Shown: positions 1 through 15,510 of the stretch, one piece after another
How the letters are laid out: every line of letters starts with the position of its first letter
Numbering within the stretch: the stretch's first letter is position 1
Program-made: the position numbers and the translations under genes
Origin: Acanthornis magna
Taxonomy: Eukaryota; Chordata; Aves; Passeriformes; Acanthizidae
Direction: 5' to 3'
Length of the DNA: 64,000 nucleotides
Assembly (NCBI GenBank): GCA_036785705.1
Contig: JAWUZG010000018.1
Span: forward strand, 4,065,501 to 4,129,500
Notes under the pieces: generated by a model
The model's database searches: none
What the model saw: only the letters and a program-made list of their open reading frames with translations
Told to the model about the DNA's origin: nothing

Positions 1-2063
<2,063 letters not shown>

Positions 2064-2880
2064 TTTCCTTTGTGAATGCCTCTGAGATTACTCTTGCTAT
2101 TATAGATAACCATTTATTGCACACCATATGTGTGTCTGTTGCCCTATTCCCAGGTTTTCCATGGAAATTGAAACCCTAGTGTAATCCTAGTTCAGCAAAG
2201 AAAACAGATAATGCAGGGCGAGAGCTATCCAGTATGATAAAATTAGTGCAATATATGCCTAAGTTGAATTATTTTTATATGGAGAGGTTAAGGGATAAAT
2301 AGCTCGGGGAACTGAAGTACTATTTATGCCTAGGTCAGGTATTGTTTTGCAAACAGTGGTGTTATATATTGCTTCACATCAAGGACTGCAGCTTAATCTG
2401 TTTTAGGAGGATGAAATAGTGCATTTCTAAACACGGTAATTGCACCTTGACTTTGCTGATGATTAAACCCTGTTTTGAAACATATGCCTGATTGTATAAG
2501 TGACCTATGGTTCTTGTGAAGAGCTAGTTGGGACCATGAGATACATAATTTTAAACTCCATGCCTGATATGAATAGTACTCTAAAGTATGAGGGTAAAAA
2601 TAGTCTATTCAAATACATTTTTTGATATAAAAAGAACCCCCCCCAAACCACCTTACTATATACTGAATACTAAAATGTATAGAAGATACTTGAAGTTGCT
2701 TTTGATATTAAACATTTAATTTTTTTTTCATTATTAACTGGAATCTGTTGACTTAACAAACAACCAGCAATGAAAACTTTCATTTATTCTCTATCGCAAA
2801 AGAAAAATATTGTACTGTGTGTATATACATATATATAATGTCTATCAAATGAAATAAAGAGAAAGAAGAAACTTACTTAC
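2064..2880 (+). other. MSANTD1: MSANTD1 3' UTR (inferred)
   Basis: AT-rich sequence after the MSANTD1 stop without any credible ORF. Its right end is inferred from the AATAAA hexamer at 2853-2858, and the exact cleavage site is not visible. It includes a short alternating TATA/CATA tract near 2820-2838. Confidence 0.55.
2853..2858 (+). terminator. Candidate poly(A) signal AATAAA for MSANTD1
   Basis: Canonical AATAAA hexamer about 790 nt after the stop codon, the first good one in the 3' UTR. The T-rich sequence downstream (ACTTACTTACTTATTGCTGG region) is compatible with a cleavage-stimulation element. It could be unused if cleavage occurs elsewhere. Confidence 0.5.
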
Positions 2881-2984
2881 TTATTGCTGGGCAGCTATGC
2901 TTTGGGACAGCAAAGAACACTGGGAATGGTAAAAGCACAGTCAGTGGTTCAGAGTTATTAATTGCGGTGTAAAATCCTCTGTGC

Positions 2985-3215
2985 TGATGCCCGGGGTGTG
3001 GAGCTGAGCGTTCGCCGGGGCACGGCTCGGGCGAGCAGCTCGGGTTTGGATGGGGCTGTGCCGGGCACATCCGCAGGGATGCTCCACACGAGGGAGCCGC
3101 AGGCACGGAGCATCGCACCCAGGCACTCGGGATGAAGCACCGGCACCTGTCTGCTCTTCCATGAAACATGGCGTTGAAATAACCTTTCGCTTAAATTCGA
3201 AAATTGGCCGGCGGA
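2985..3215. promoter_or_regulatory. Compact CpG-rich pocket downstream of MSANTD1
   Basis: About 21 CpG dinucleotides in about 230 bp (my count), in a neighbourhood that is otherwise almost free of CpG. Several overlapping short ORFs on both strands are a by-product of GC richness and none resembles a known protein. It may be a small orphan CpG island, for example an enhancer or a promoter of a noncoding RNA. It starts about 130 bp after the inferred MSANTD1 poly(A) signal. Confidence 0.5.
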
Positions 3216-6200
3216 ATTCCCTATGTGCCACTTCCTTTTGTGTTCTCCTTACGGAATGTATTTCTGCTGGGTTTGCTATAGGCAAGAGCAAAGGTTGGAT
3301 TCCAGTATAGAAACTATAGAATTAATACAAGGAACTCAGGCCAGTTTCCATTCTCACTATTGAATAATGTCCCCTCTTGAAGCTTTCTCTTTGAAGGTGT
3401 TTGCATTCTCCCATATAACTTAATGTGTTGTTGCCTATGTAAAGGTGAGCTAAAATATTTAAAAACCCAGACACAACAAATTATATCTCTAATTATACTT
3501 TCTGAGCAGGATAAAGGTTATACTCACCAAACAAATGAATAATATGTGGAAATATTTCTTAGAAGATCCTGTAGGTATGAAGATTAAGAATTATTAAATA
3601 TCTAAGTGTGGCCCATTCCTACGGAGTTTAATTAACGACAACAGGATAAGGCAAATGTAGTAGAAGAATGAACTTGGAGAAGATGGTGGCTCTTCAAATA
3701 TAAATGAAGTAAGTTTCCCTCGCCCCAACTCTACTACAGTGATTGCATGACTGGAAAAATGGCAAGTGTCTGTTCTGATTCTGCAAAGGCAGTTTTATGC
3801 ATGGCAAATGTAGATCTGTCACAGATTCAGGTAGGCTGCATGTTCAGTGTTTCCTGACAGTTTAACTTGTTTACAGCAAGATATAAAGAAACTCTCCCCT
3901 GACTCCACAGGAATTAATAGTATTTACTGTTACTATCTTCTTGAATCACATAGCAATTAAATCCAATTAATGAGCAATAACAATGGCAGCAGAGCTGAAC
4001 CTTGTACCGTAGAGTAGGTAGCCCCTCTCCATGTTATTAGAGCTCCAGATCTCTAGTAACACAAGAATGGAGAAAATCTTCTTATTCCTTGCCTGCTACC
4101 ACAAGGAGCCATGCCATATAATGCCTTTTGTAAATATGTGGACCTGTATCTTAAAATGATTTAGGTGTTTTGTCCCCAGAATTATATGAAGAGCTGAATT
4201 ACAGCTAAATGCAGTTTATAAGATTGCTTCTGGGATTATTCCTGATTAATTTATATCAATTTCCTCTTGTATCAACACTGATTTTGCTGCTTTATGTAGC
4301 ATTTATTCTTGAGAACCAGAGGTTGTGTCCCATGCAACCCTTCTTCTGGTGGATAATACTCTTTATAAGGTAGGATTTTGATGACTGTTTTGCTAATTTT
4401 GCTCTTTTAAGTTCATCCATTTTAAAGGTGAGTGACAAGAATGAAACACAGCATCCCAGACGAGACTCCGAACACTGTCTTACATAACTGCATTAAAGGA
4501 AATGGTGTTTTCTGGTGGCTGTGAGATATTTTCTATACAAAACATCACTTTTAGTAGTTAAATTTAGAAGTTCAATTTTAAACCGTCATCTCTTCAACAA
4601 AAGGTGTTATATCCATCCACACAGATTACCTGTGTTCTAGCCCTGTTTTTGCCTAGGGAGTGAACACAGCAAAGCTGTAGACAAATATTAGTAGTTTCAT
4701 GTATGACAGGATTTTTCTAATGCTTTTTGACAATAGGTTGAAAATTCCCCACCTACACATAGTTTCTTGTTGCTTCTGTTTCTTTTGTTCCTTTAAAGAC
4801 TGAACATTTACTTAAACAAATATGTTGAGTGTTTTCTGGGGGATTTTTTTTTTTTTTTTGTTTGTTTAAGGTAGTCACAGCTTTCTCATCTGAATGGGAC
4901 AGTTAGCTGCAGGTACAGATATTTGAATGTTTGTGATATTCAGACAAATTATAACTTGAAAGACCTGCCTAGAATTAAAATTCTTGGTAGAATTCCTAGC
5001 TTTGCAAAACACAGGCACTGCTTCTATGTCTGTATGGGTAGGGAGTTGAGTATAATAAGTATTCAAGGGGAGCACATGAGGAGTTAGCCAAGTTTATCAT
5101 TTAAACTATGATATTAAAGGAACTCCCTCATGGCTTCTAGAAGTGTGATCAACAAGGAAATGGTAGCATAGGAAAACAAATTTCCTATTTTCAGGGCAGT
5201 AACAGGGTCAAATCAGTTTGATATCACTTTCACCAAATGAAGTGCTTGTATTACATATACACACACAGATGGTGCAAATGGAAAAATTAAATAGGGGAGG
5301 AAATACACTGCCTGGAGGCAGGTGACTTTGTAAGTGACTAAAAATAAAGGAAAAGGAACCTGAGGAGGCAGAAAAGAAAATGAGACATTGAGAAACATGC
5401 AAACAAGTGAAATGCAGATTTTGATGAAAGATGGGAAAAAATATGTTGGGCAAAGGGGCAATGTAAATGTCTCCAAACAAAACCAGTAATGACAGGGATG
5501 AGGGAACACAACACTTCAGAAAGCGAAAATGAAAGAAAAAGCTTAAAGTTGAAGGAGAAAAGTTAGAGTATGAAAAGCTAACACTAGTGAAATTCTGTAT
5601 ATTTTGAATAGACAGCTCCTACAGATAACTTAAACAAGTTATGAACAGTGTAGAGCAAGCAGTAATATTTTTTTCCCACCAGAGGAAAATAAGTCTCTGA
5701 ACAAATATTTGGAAGCAAGGTCATTTTTCACAAAGGAGGGAGGTTAAGTAATTTGTAGGAGGATCCTGTTATAATTAAACAGCATTTCCTCATGCTGGTA
5801 TTAAAAATTTGCTGGGTAAAAATGTTTGTAATTTTTTTTTGTTTTTTTTTGTTTTTTTTACTCCTTGACTTTAGATTAGAGAAGCATTTTAAGACTTCAG
5901 TTTATTTCAGGCCCTGCCAAATGTAACAGTTAACCACCAGACCAGGAGATATATTTATGGATGGGGAATGTCTTTTATCATATTCTCCATAAACTGCTCT
6001 CTCTTGCAAAGAACAAAACCAGAACAAAAACACGTATACAGGATTTTGATTTTTTTTCCAGGCTTTGCCTGCCCAATTCAGTGTAGGCAAAGAGTTTACA
6101 ACTCTGTAGACCTACCCTAAATTGACAGCCTGGTTCTGTGAACAGTCTTTTGTTCTAAAGTGAATGGGACTACTCAAATGAATAAATATATTGAAATCTT

Positions 6201-6687
6201 TATGTATATGTTTGCAAGATCAGTTCCTATGCTGATAATGTAATGCGAAAGACAAATTTAAAAAAGAAATTTAGGAACATTTGGTGGTGTTATGTCAGCA
6301 AGTAAATACTAACCATCTGGTCTCTAGATTGCTAATCTATTTCCCCTGATTTTATGGTAGCATGCTTCCTGTGTCTGCAAGCTTGAGACTACATCATTAA
6401 ACTTTTGTGTTGATCTTTTTTAGTGTTTTAACAGAAACATTTGAAATACTTTGCCATTTTGGGTGTGAAATTTTCTTCCTATGCATAATTTTTCTGGCTG
6501 GAGATTTTTCATTCTGCTACAGCTTATTTTAAGGTGTTTATTGAACCACATTTCTAATAAGGATGAATAATTTCAGGTGTGTTCTTTAAAAAACAGACCA
6601 GTCACCTGCAGTGAATGGCATCCAGTTATCTAGGGCTGACTAATAACTACCTGTAAGATCTCAGTTTGATCCTAGTTAAAAGTCAGG
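3216..6687. other. Intergenic DNA, no gene seen
   Basis: AT-rich intergenic sequence. Short ORFs on both strands look random and none is recognised. T-rich tracts occur at 4844-4859 and 5832-5859. No RNA gene was recognised. Confidence 0.6.
5832..5859. repeat. Interrupted poly(T) tract
   Basis: Three T-runs separated by single G residues, a simple low-complexity repeat. Confidence 0.8.
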
Positions 6688-8660
6688 TCATAGAATCCCA
6701 TAGTAACAGGTTGGAAGGGAACCTGGCCCAGTCTTTCTTGGCAAAAGCATCATCTAGTCAAGATGACCCAGCTCCCTGTCCAGCTGAGTATTAAAATTGT
6801 CCAGTGTTGGGGAATCCAGCCCTTCCCTGGGGAGATCATCCACAAACTGACCGTTTTCATTGTGAAAAAATGTCTTTTGTCCAATCTCAGGACAAAATTT
6901 CCATCTTTAAAGCCACACTTTAAATACTGGGACACAGCAATAAGGTCACCCCTAAGCCTTCTTTTCCCCAAGGCTGCACAAACCCAGCTCTCCCAGCCTT
7001 TTCTCTTATGGCTGGCTTTCCAGTCCTCTGATCACCTTTCTGCCCCTTCTCTGGATCCTCTCCAGCCTGTCCACATCTTTTTGCATAGTGGGGACCAAAT
7101 CTGGACACTGTATTCCAGGTGGGGCCTGAAGAGTGCTGAGTAGACTGGGATAACGACATCTTCATCTCTGCTGGTGATGCCCTTGTTGATGAAACCCTCT
7201 TGGCTTTCTTTGCTGCAGCAGCAGCACCTGACTCACTCATACTGAGCTTGTTGTCTACCAGGACCCTCAGGTCCCTTGCCACAGAGCTGCTCCCCAGCTG
7301 GAAAGATCCTAACCTGTGCTGCACTCCTGGATTGTATTTTCCCAGGTGCAAAATCTTGTCCTTGTTGAACTTCATGAAGTTCTTGTTAGCCTATCCAGGT
7401 TTTCCTGCAAGGTAGCTCTTCCTTCCAAAGTGTCTACTTTCCCCCTCAGCTTGGTATTATCAGCAAACTTCATAAGAATACACTTGATCCCATCCTTCAG
7501 ATCACTTGTGAAGATATTAAACAGACGTGGGCCCAATATCGATCCCTGGGGGACCCCACTTGTGACAGGCTGCCGGTTTGAAAAGGAGCTATTAACCACC
7601 ATCCTCTGGCTGTGTCTGGGCAGCCAATTCCCCATCCACTGCATGGACCACTCATCTAGATCCTAATGCATCCATTTCTTTACGAGGAGTCTCTGGGAAA
7701 ACATATCAAAAGCCTTGGCGACAATGTCCACTGCTCACTCCACATCAACTGAGCAGGTCATTGTGTTGCCAGAAGGTGATCAGGTTTGTCAAGCACGACT
7801 TGCCGTTGTTGAATCCCTGCTGGATTTTCCTAATCATGTGGTTCATTTGACTTGTGGTACCCCCAGAAGAATTTGTTCCCCAACTTTCCCAGGGAATGGA
7901 GTAAAGCTGACAGGCCTGAAAATTCCTGGATCCTCCTTTAAGTCCTTCTTCTAGGTGGGGTGACATTAGCCTTCTTCCAGTCTTCTGGGACATCCCCTGA
8001 TCTCCACAACTCCAAGATTATGGAGAGCCTCCTTGGAATGACATCAGACAGCTCTCTTAATACCCTTGGGTGTGTAACATCAGGACCCATCAATTTGTAG
8101 GGGTCAGACTCCTGTAATAGTTCACAGATAACTCTTCTTTCACTGATGATTGTTGGTGTTTGTATAAACCTGGATTTTTGATCCCAGGACCTGCAGCTCA
8201 ACAGTGCTGATGAAGACAGAAGTGAACAATGTGTTGAGAATCTCTGCCTTTTCAGCATTGTGGGTGACTAATTCACCTCTGGTGCTTAACAGTGGGCCAG
8301 TATTTGACCACCTGCTTGTTGTTCATGTACCCAAAGAACCCTTTCTTGTCTTTTTTGACCTCTCTGGCCAATTTCAGTTTGAGTTGAACTTTTGCTTTTC
8401 TAACTGTATCTGCTCACCCTGGCAATGCCCTTGTACTACTCCATGGGTTTTCCATCTCTGGTACGCTTCTCTTTCAGTTTTGAGCAGACTCAGTAGCTCA
8501 CCTTTAAGCCAAGGGAGTCTCTTATTCCACCTACTTTACCTTTAAAGGGCATGAACTGGTTTTGTGTTTCCAGGAGAGTGTACTTGAAAAACTGACAGCA
8601 CTCACAAGTTCCTTCATCTTCCATGGAAGTTTCCCAGGGAATCAAACCTGACTCAGGTCT
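6688..8660 (-). mobile_element. CR1-family LINE, 5'-truncated and decayed
   Basis: Chicken-repeat-1 type non-LTR retrotransposon on the minus strand. The 3' end is near 6688, where the plus strand reads TCATAGAATCCC, as CR1 3' ends do. Minus-strand frames recover pieces of the ORF2 reverse transcriptase in order: a segment with DPYKLMGPDVTHPRVLREL (within 8258-7938), one with GFNNGKSCLTNLI (within 7993-7745), one with [17 protein letters not shown] and FADNTKL (7644-7372), then the C-terminal part (7375-6920). The frame shifts between pieces and stops interrupt the coding sequence. The second catalytic aspartate of the usual FADD motif reads N. The 5' portion with the endonuclease domain is missing, the usual result of incomplete reverse transcription. 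It is inactive. The right boundary is approximate. Confidence 0.93.
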
Positions 8661-11267
8661 GAGCTAGCTACAATTCTTGACTCTATGGTGTTACCTTAGG
8701 AGTAAGATCTGGATAGCTATGCATCGCAAGAAAAAAAAGAATTGGTGCATACCATTAAAGGTATAAAATTTCCAACAGACTTACATGTTGAGAAGCACTT
8801 ATCACAGCTTGAGGAAGGCTTGTTTCACTGAGGGAAGCTATAGGAATATCAATTTTCTATGAACTGCAAAGTAAACATATTTAGAAAATTAATTAAAACT
8901 ACTTTAAAAACTCTCCATGATCCTCATTCTTCTCCCTAGAGATTTAGCTATAATTTATCTTTAATTCAATATAATCAGATCAAATGCAATCTCTTTTATG
9001 AATGCATAAAACCTTGCCCACATGAACTCATGTTAACGATAATGTTTATACTTTCTTTATACTTACATGAATAAGGTTTTATATCTTTCCTTTTCATTTG
9101 ACTTAACTTGGAACTTCACTAAATGAAGATTAAATACACCAGTGTTAAATCTTTAACAAAACTAACTGTCCACATAGGGTTTAAATCTACACCTCATCTA
9201 ATCAAGGATTTAAGCCTATTTAGAGGTAGTTCACATTGGTTAACATTCAGTAAAAAATGAGACTGAATTTCACCACAGTTGAAATGGCATAATACAGATT
9301 ATACCAGAAATGATGCACTTGTTTTGTGTCTCCCCGCTGCCAAGAAGTTCTTGTGATTTGGTTTGTGCATTCTCATAATAATCCACACCTTATTTTAGGA
9401 AGCTGGTTAAAACAGGTACAATGTACAATGAAGAACTTTATTCTTAAGCAGACTTTCCTTCTGTAAGATTATCTGTATGTGAAAATTCCTCTCTGATAAA
9501 TCTTATAGGCAGCCATCAGTCTCCAGCTACAGCTGTGCCTCTGTATCTCTTAGCTGGAGACACAGCAGTCTTGTCGTTTTGCTCACTCCAAATGGAAAAA
9601 AGTACGTTTGATGTGTAAAGTATGTGACTGAAGTCCACTATTAAGAAAAATATAATGAAAAAAGTGCAGGCCAGTTTTCTCTTTCAGATGAAATTAGGGT
9701 GTTAGGGTAGGCAATAACTTGGAGGATGCCAATTCACAAGGAAAGAATGTAAGAATGCTTATGGAAGACCAGCCATAATCACCAGGACCTCAGCAGGAAC
9801 TGCCTGGATCACCTAGCTTGTGTAAGTCACCAGAGATGTTGTATCCTTAAAAAGGTGAAAGAGGAAGTTGACTGCCAGAGGTTCAAATAAATAATCCATC
9901 AACACTTCACTTTTACTGTGGAACTGAAATTTTAGTAGGAGGCAAGACTGTAACCTAGTTCTGAGAGGAACTTAAGAAGCAATGGTGAAGGCACTGAGAA
10001 TTCTACCCATGCTGTCAAGGCCAAAATGATCCTTAACAAATGAACTTTTTTTTCAGAAGGCCATTTAGAATAATTGCAAGTCTAGTCTTGAATGAAACCA
10101 AAGTTTTGGTGAAGCACAAAAAAATTATCCTCTTTTATGTAATTGTATCTTAGTGCATTTTATGTGAGCTTTAATTGATGAAGTTATACTAATAATCATG
10201 ATGGTTTTTACCTGGAATGACCAAGTATCTTCTAAATTTCAAAGCCATTCAGAATCTAGTTATGAGCGGGGGGAAGACAAAGTCAGCCTGAGCAAAAGCA
10301 GACTTGAGAGCCAGGGCAGAATCCTGTCATTCTGTGTTAGGAATGGGTGCTGTTTGTACCAAAACCACATTTGCCAGGGTGGACCTAAGTGTCACGGCAG
10401 TCATGCCATGCCTTGTCAGCTGAACTTCAGGAGAAAGAGAATGCCACAAACAGAGCTGTGTCTCTGGCAGGTATCATAAATATAGACTGAACTTGGTCCA
10501 AAAGAACTTTCTGTCTTCTCCAAAGTTGGGAGGTAAAAAGCTTGGATGGGGAAATGGAAAAATGCTGGGACTTGACTTTGTCACATACCTACTGGAGCAA
10601 GGTAAAATGTGCTCTCCAATTCCCGGGCTAACTGCTGAGAGTAAATCATCCCTCCTCCTCACTTTAATGTTTGTTCTGGAGCCAGGGTCTTTTATCAGGG
10701 GAATTATGTTAAACGGGAATATGCAAAGTCAATTTCTCTGTCTATTACTCATGTCACCTCTTCAGTGCCTCAGGGTCTTATCCTTCAGAAGAGGGAGAAA
10801 AGAAAAAAAGAAAACTCAGTTTCTTTTCATGGAATCATATGTGAATATGGAGGACTCTCAGCACGTTTTTCCTGAGGTTTAGGGATACGAGGGGCATTTT
10901 TAGACAGGCATTTGTACCTCATCACTTCAGATGTGCTTGGTGATAACTCAGCCAGCAGAGTCCGGATGTGTCACCTCTGTATGACGCGTGAACCTGAGAG
11001 TCACACTGAAAATGGCTTCAAAGAGGAAAAAAGAGGGAGACAGGAGCAGAACACTGGAGGATAACATGCATGATCCTAATTTCCTTTGCTGTTTAGATGC
11101 AATGGTCGAGTTTTCTGAGTATTGCAGAATAAGACAATAATGACTTTTTCGGCATGGCACTTGGAGCCGGAAGGAATGCCTCCCTGAGACATCCCTTTTC
11201 CTTACAGCACTAAAAATACAGAATACTTCTTCAGAATATGTAAATTCCTGGATGATACACATTTTTA

Positions 11268-11334
11268 AGCCCAATGGGACTAAAGACACTCTGCTTAAAT
11301 GAGCCCAATGGGACAGGAGACACAGCTTCAATGG
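11268..11334. repeat. Two-copy tandem duplication, about 34-bp unit
   Basis: Two adjacent diverged copies, each starting AGCCCAATGGGAC and followed by a GACAC/GAGACAC block. Copy 1 is 11268-11301 and copy 2 is 11302-11334. A local duplication; no function evident. Confidence 0.6.
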
Positions 11335-12041
11335 AGCCACAAAGCCATGGCAGGTTAATGACTCAGGCAATTTTGAATTAAAAAATGAAAGCTTCAAGGC
11401 TTAAAGATCAAATAAACAAACAGAACCAACAATCTCTTTAGAAAAAAAAAAGGAAAGAAATACACTAGAAGTATTTTTTTCATTTTGATGTATATGTTTT
11501 AACAGTATTAGGTGTCCATGACACACCATGAAATTAAAAATTTACACTCATTTAGGCTCAGCAAAGCTTTTACCAGCAACTGAGGAATTCTGGGTATAAA
11601 CTCTTTGCTCACAAGAAATAGTGGGGTAGAGATTTCTATGCTTCCCCTGATACAGCTAAGACCAAACTCAGTTCCTGGGTTTCCAGATCTTGACAGGAGT
11701 GTATTGTGTATGCTTGTGTCCTTGAAGTAGATGTTTTGGCGGATATTTTGGTTCCATATATTAGGAATGTTCATCAGCACTGAAGGTTTAATATGACATC
11801 AGCTTTAACAATATGCAGCCATAATTAAGGAAAGAAAAATTGACATCAATGAGCAATAATTTACGTTTTCAGCTTTTGAATACAGCAAAATGTTTAATTT
11901 GAATTCTGTTAGTGAATTTGGGAAAATAAATACAGCACATTCTATTCTAGGGGAATTAATTTTCTGAGGATATTAAATAATTATATTTATATTATGGTGC
12001 TTTCCAAAGGCCCAGTCAGGACTGGTGCCTTTGTATATCCC

Positions 12042-12067
12042 AGTATATCCCAGGACTGGGATATACT
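12042..12067. repeat. Perfect 12-bp inverted repeat (hairpin) with 2-nt loop
   Basis: The arm AGTATATCCCAG (12042-12053) is followed by GA and then its exact reverse complement (12056-12067). A partial extra copy of TATATCCCAG lies just to the left at about 12033-12042, so the site also has a short direct repeat. Confidence 0.75.
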
Positions 12068-13019
12068 TACTGGCCTGGCTGTGCCTGTTTTCACACACAA
12101 AAAATGTTCCAGACAGTTTACCATCTAAACTTTCAATTTTGCAAGAGGCACTATTCACATATTTAAGTGCACACAAGAACCTTTCAACACAAAAACCATT
12201 TAACTATATTTTAATGTTTAATTAAATATCATGGTAGGTAAGGACACAATTACAAAGCCAAGTAAATGCACAAGGATCAATCCTTTTAACCCTAAATAGG
12301 ATTTGAGAGGGTATGTCCTCTATTGGCCAGTCCAGATTTAACAGGATCAGTATCCATCCCCCTTTATTTCTACTACTTCACAGCTCCTTGTAAGGGTTTT
12401 TTGTACATCGGCATGCAAAGGTGGGAAACACCATCATCCAAACCAAAATGCATTTATACAAAAATATTTTCTTCCATTTCCCACTGCCAAGAGTGTCTCA
12501 CATCAGGTAGAAAACTATGTTTAAAATAAAAGGAAAGGTATTTCTAAATATTAGATGAACTAGTAAATCAAGGTAGAACTTGATGGCTGTGTGTTCATCC
12601 AGTCCTCAGTGTAGAAAACATGATCTCTGCTGACCCTTTGGACTGGATGGTTAACAGATGGCAGACGAGCTTTTGAAATTTAAAAAATAAGTCCCATAAT
12701 GATGATTTAGCTCTCAACTATGTATTAACTGGCCAGCACAAGCTAACTACAATGTATATGATATATAATCTTCCCTGCTGCTCAGAACAAAGTCAAGCTA
12801 GGAAAGTTGGAGTCACGTTTGTAAACTGAACAAGCATTTGATATTGGTGATCATGTACAATGTTATTATTTTAAACAGGTTGAAATTTAATGAAAACATT
12901 AAATGATAAAAGTAACATTTATGTGAGGATTTTTCTGTATGTCTAAAAACCTTTTTGGAACAACCAACACTTCCTTTCCTTGAACTAAGGTAATTAAACA
13001 ATAGTAATTAAAACCACAG

Positions 13020-14110
13020 ACTTTGCATCAGATGCTGGACTAAGTTTATTTTCTGACTTCTCATCTGGTGTTTGTGACAGCAGTAATCACACTCCATTAC
13101 AGGACGCATTGTAAACCTCTCCAGATGAAGCCTGACAAGCTGTTTTGTGACAGCCACCCTCGGTGTGATTGAGATGTCTGTATGCCCAACATTAAGCTAC
13201 TTAGGCTTATAAGCCAAAGCTTTTCCAGCCCCAAAGCCACAAATCCTTATCACTTTGTTTCACACTCATTCTTCCTTTATTGTCTCCAACAGTGGTGAAA
13301 ACAGTAAGTTACAGCTGAGACCTTGTGTGGATTTTTGAGGGGCCATTAATCACCTCGCTCCAGATTATAACATGAAGTCTTAATCACCATTTCCGAAAGC
13401 ACTGAAGCAAAGCGCTAAATTCATTCCGGATGAGTTGGATTTTTCTGACTGCCAGCAGAGTGTGTGAGCACACCTGTTGGCATGTCAGTCTTCAGCTCTT
13501 ACTACTTCTTCCTTCCTATTACTTACACAGGAAATTCTGCTGTAGTACAAAATAACCTCCTGTGAAGTCAGACTAATTACATACTCCTGTGCTATTACAA
13601 AAGTCCAAGCAATTCTGTTAGCTGTCACAAATACAGCAGGTTCACTGTATTTGGAAGGGGGAATTTGACACTGCCATGGAATAATTAGTTTATAATTATG
13701 TTGATGGCAATTTTTAGCACCCCTCCTCTTCGAAACAAATTAAATCATAATTCCTTTGTATTAACTCCATAAAGACGCAGTGGGAGACCTGCAGATATCT
13801 CTGTGGAATAGTTACAATTCCACTTCACTTGTCACTTTCCAAGTGATTTTCTTCAGTTACAGCTGTTTACAAGGTCAGACTGTTTGAAATACATGGTTGA
13901 TCAATCTTCCAGGCAAGGAGGTCTTGAGTGTCAGTCCTAGATCTGTTGGGGTAACACAGCAACAGAAGTAGTGGCAAAAGACATATGGTCTTGACAACCT
14001 CATGTGGAAGCTGGAAATAATCGGGCTATTAAGGGCAACCCAAAACAACACCTTTGTTTTGTGGAATGCAATTCTTTGCCTGTGACATCTTCCCAGTCAA
14101 AAGGATAAAG
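13020..14110. other. Conserved-looking noncoding block (candidate enhancer)
   Basis: There are no ORFs or repeats, but the sequence has balanced composition and many homeodomain-like cores (TAATTA, ATTAATCA, TTAATCAC), especially at 13340-13720. Its texture differs from the flanking AT-rich DNA. Calling it conserved is a judgement from composition only; no alignment was possible. Confidence 0.25.
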
Positions 14111-15510
14111 AATTATGGCTTCTTTGGGCAAATTTAAATCTCTAGACTATTTTTTAAAATTACTGTATCTCACCTGACAGAATCAACCATGAGGTTTAAA
14201 ATCAGCCACTCAGTTTTCTTCCTTACGTTTTGAATTTTTAGCCTCCCTAAGGACTTAATAATTAGTTCTATAGCACACAATATGTCTGAAGAAGTTCGGA
14301 AGTCTGCTACACGGATCTGCCATGATGTCTTCTGCGAGGATGAGAAGAAGACATAAGGCTTATTTTATCTGGTTATTTTTCCTTTCAGAAGCTTTTGCCA
14401 TAAAAGCGGGTGAGAGAGATAACAAAACTGGGGTCTAGATCAATCTGAAATGTCTCAGATTGGTAGAAAACTCCTTGGGATGGATTGACAAACTAAAAAA
14501 ACCAGCAGAATGAGAAGGTGAAGGCCAGAGTAGAGCAGCAGGATCCTCTGTTTTTCCAAAGAGCTTTTCCCTTTGCCGTGTGTTTTTATTTTTCCTGAAG
14601 ATTCTGGTATACTGTAAACATTTCAGCTCAGGAAGGAGTTATTAAGAAACAACTTCCTAGACTAGATAAAAATTAGACAAATTACTAAAGTGAAACCATT
14701 AAGCCACAGTATTACAATTTAGAAGTAATCCTACGGACATCACAGCAATAGTGAGTTGTCGGATAGATCTGGAGACTAGGAAAAGAAAAACAACAAAACC
14801 CCAGAAAAAGGTAAGAATTCTTCTTCACCTTGTGCCTGGTAGGTTCAGTGTCAGGTTTCCCGTGCACAGAGAAATGAAATCAAATACTCCACATATAAAG
14901 GATTTCTGCAAGTACATGTTAACGAGCCCATTCTTCTGCTAAGATCCCAAAATCTTTTCAGGTTCTGTAGGAAAGTCAAAGACATTTGGTTAATTCTTCC
15001 CTTTCCCTGACTTATATTCCTTACAAATTTCTTAACTGCTGTTAACTTTTCCCCCCTCTTCCTATCTCTATTTAAAATAAAGGTCATCAGCGTTGCCCTT
15101 CTGAAGTGCAGAGCTGTCCCCGGTGTATTTTGAGCACTTGTTGCCTGTGCCCTGCTCCATCTGGGCGGCAAAACTCTCCCTTCGCACACACGCTTTGCCC
15201 TTCGGGTGCTTAATTACCACGAAATGCCTCACTGACCTCCTCCCCTCCCCGGCTAAAAGGCACTGCCACCCTGCTCCCTCCCACTTGCACCTTTACCTTG
15301 CGCGCTCTGTCTCGCTTTATTCCCTGGCTTCAAAGGCGCGGCACACCTGTCTGAGGCAGCTCCGAGCGCCTCCCTGACCCACCTGCGCTCCCGAGCCGCG
15401 GCTTGGCAGTCGCTCCCCTCACTCCGTGAGGGTGGGGCCGGGCTGTGCTCTGCTCCCCGGCTCCGCGGGCAGCTCTGTGCCCGCAGTGCGAGGCCGAGCC
15501 CCGGGCCCCA

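Larger units (their letters stand above)
8661..15120. other. Intergenic DNA upstream of RGS12
   Basis: No gene is supported here. Short ORFs are scattered on both strands without recognisable similarity. Contents noted separately are a 34-bp tandem duplication (11268-11334), a perfect short hairpin (12042-12067) and a conserved-looking noncoding block (about 13020-14110). Distal RGS12 regulatory elements are plausible but not demonstrated. Confidence 0.6.
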
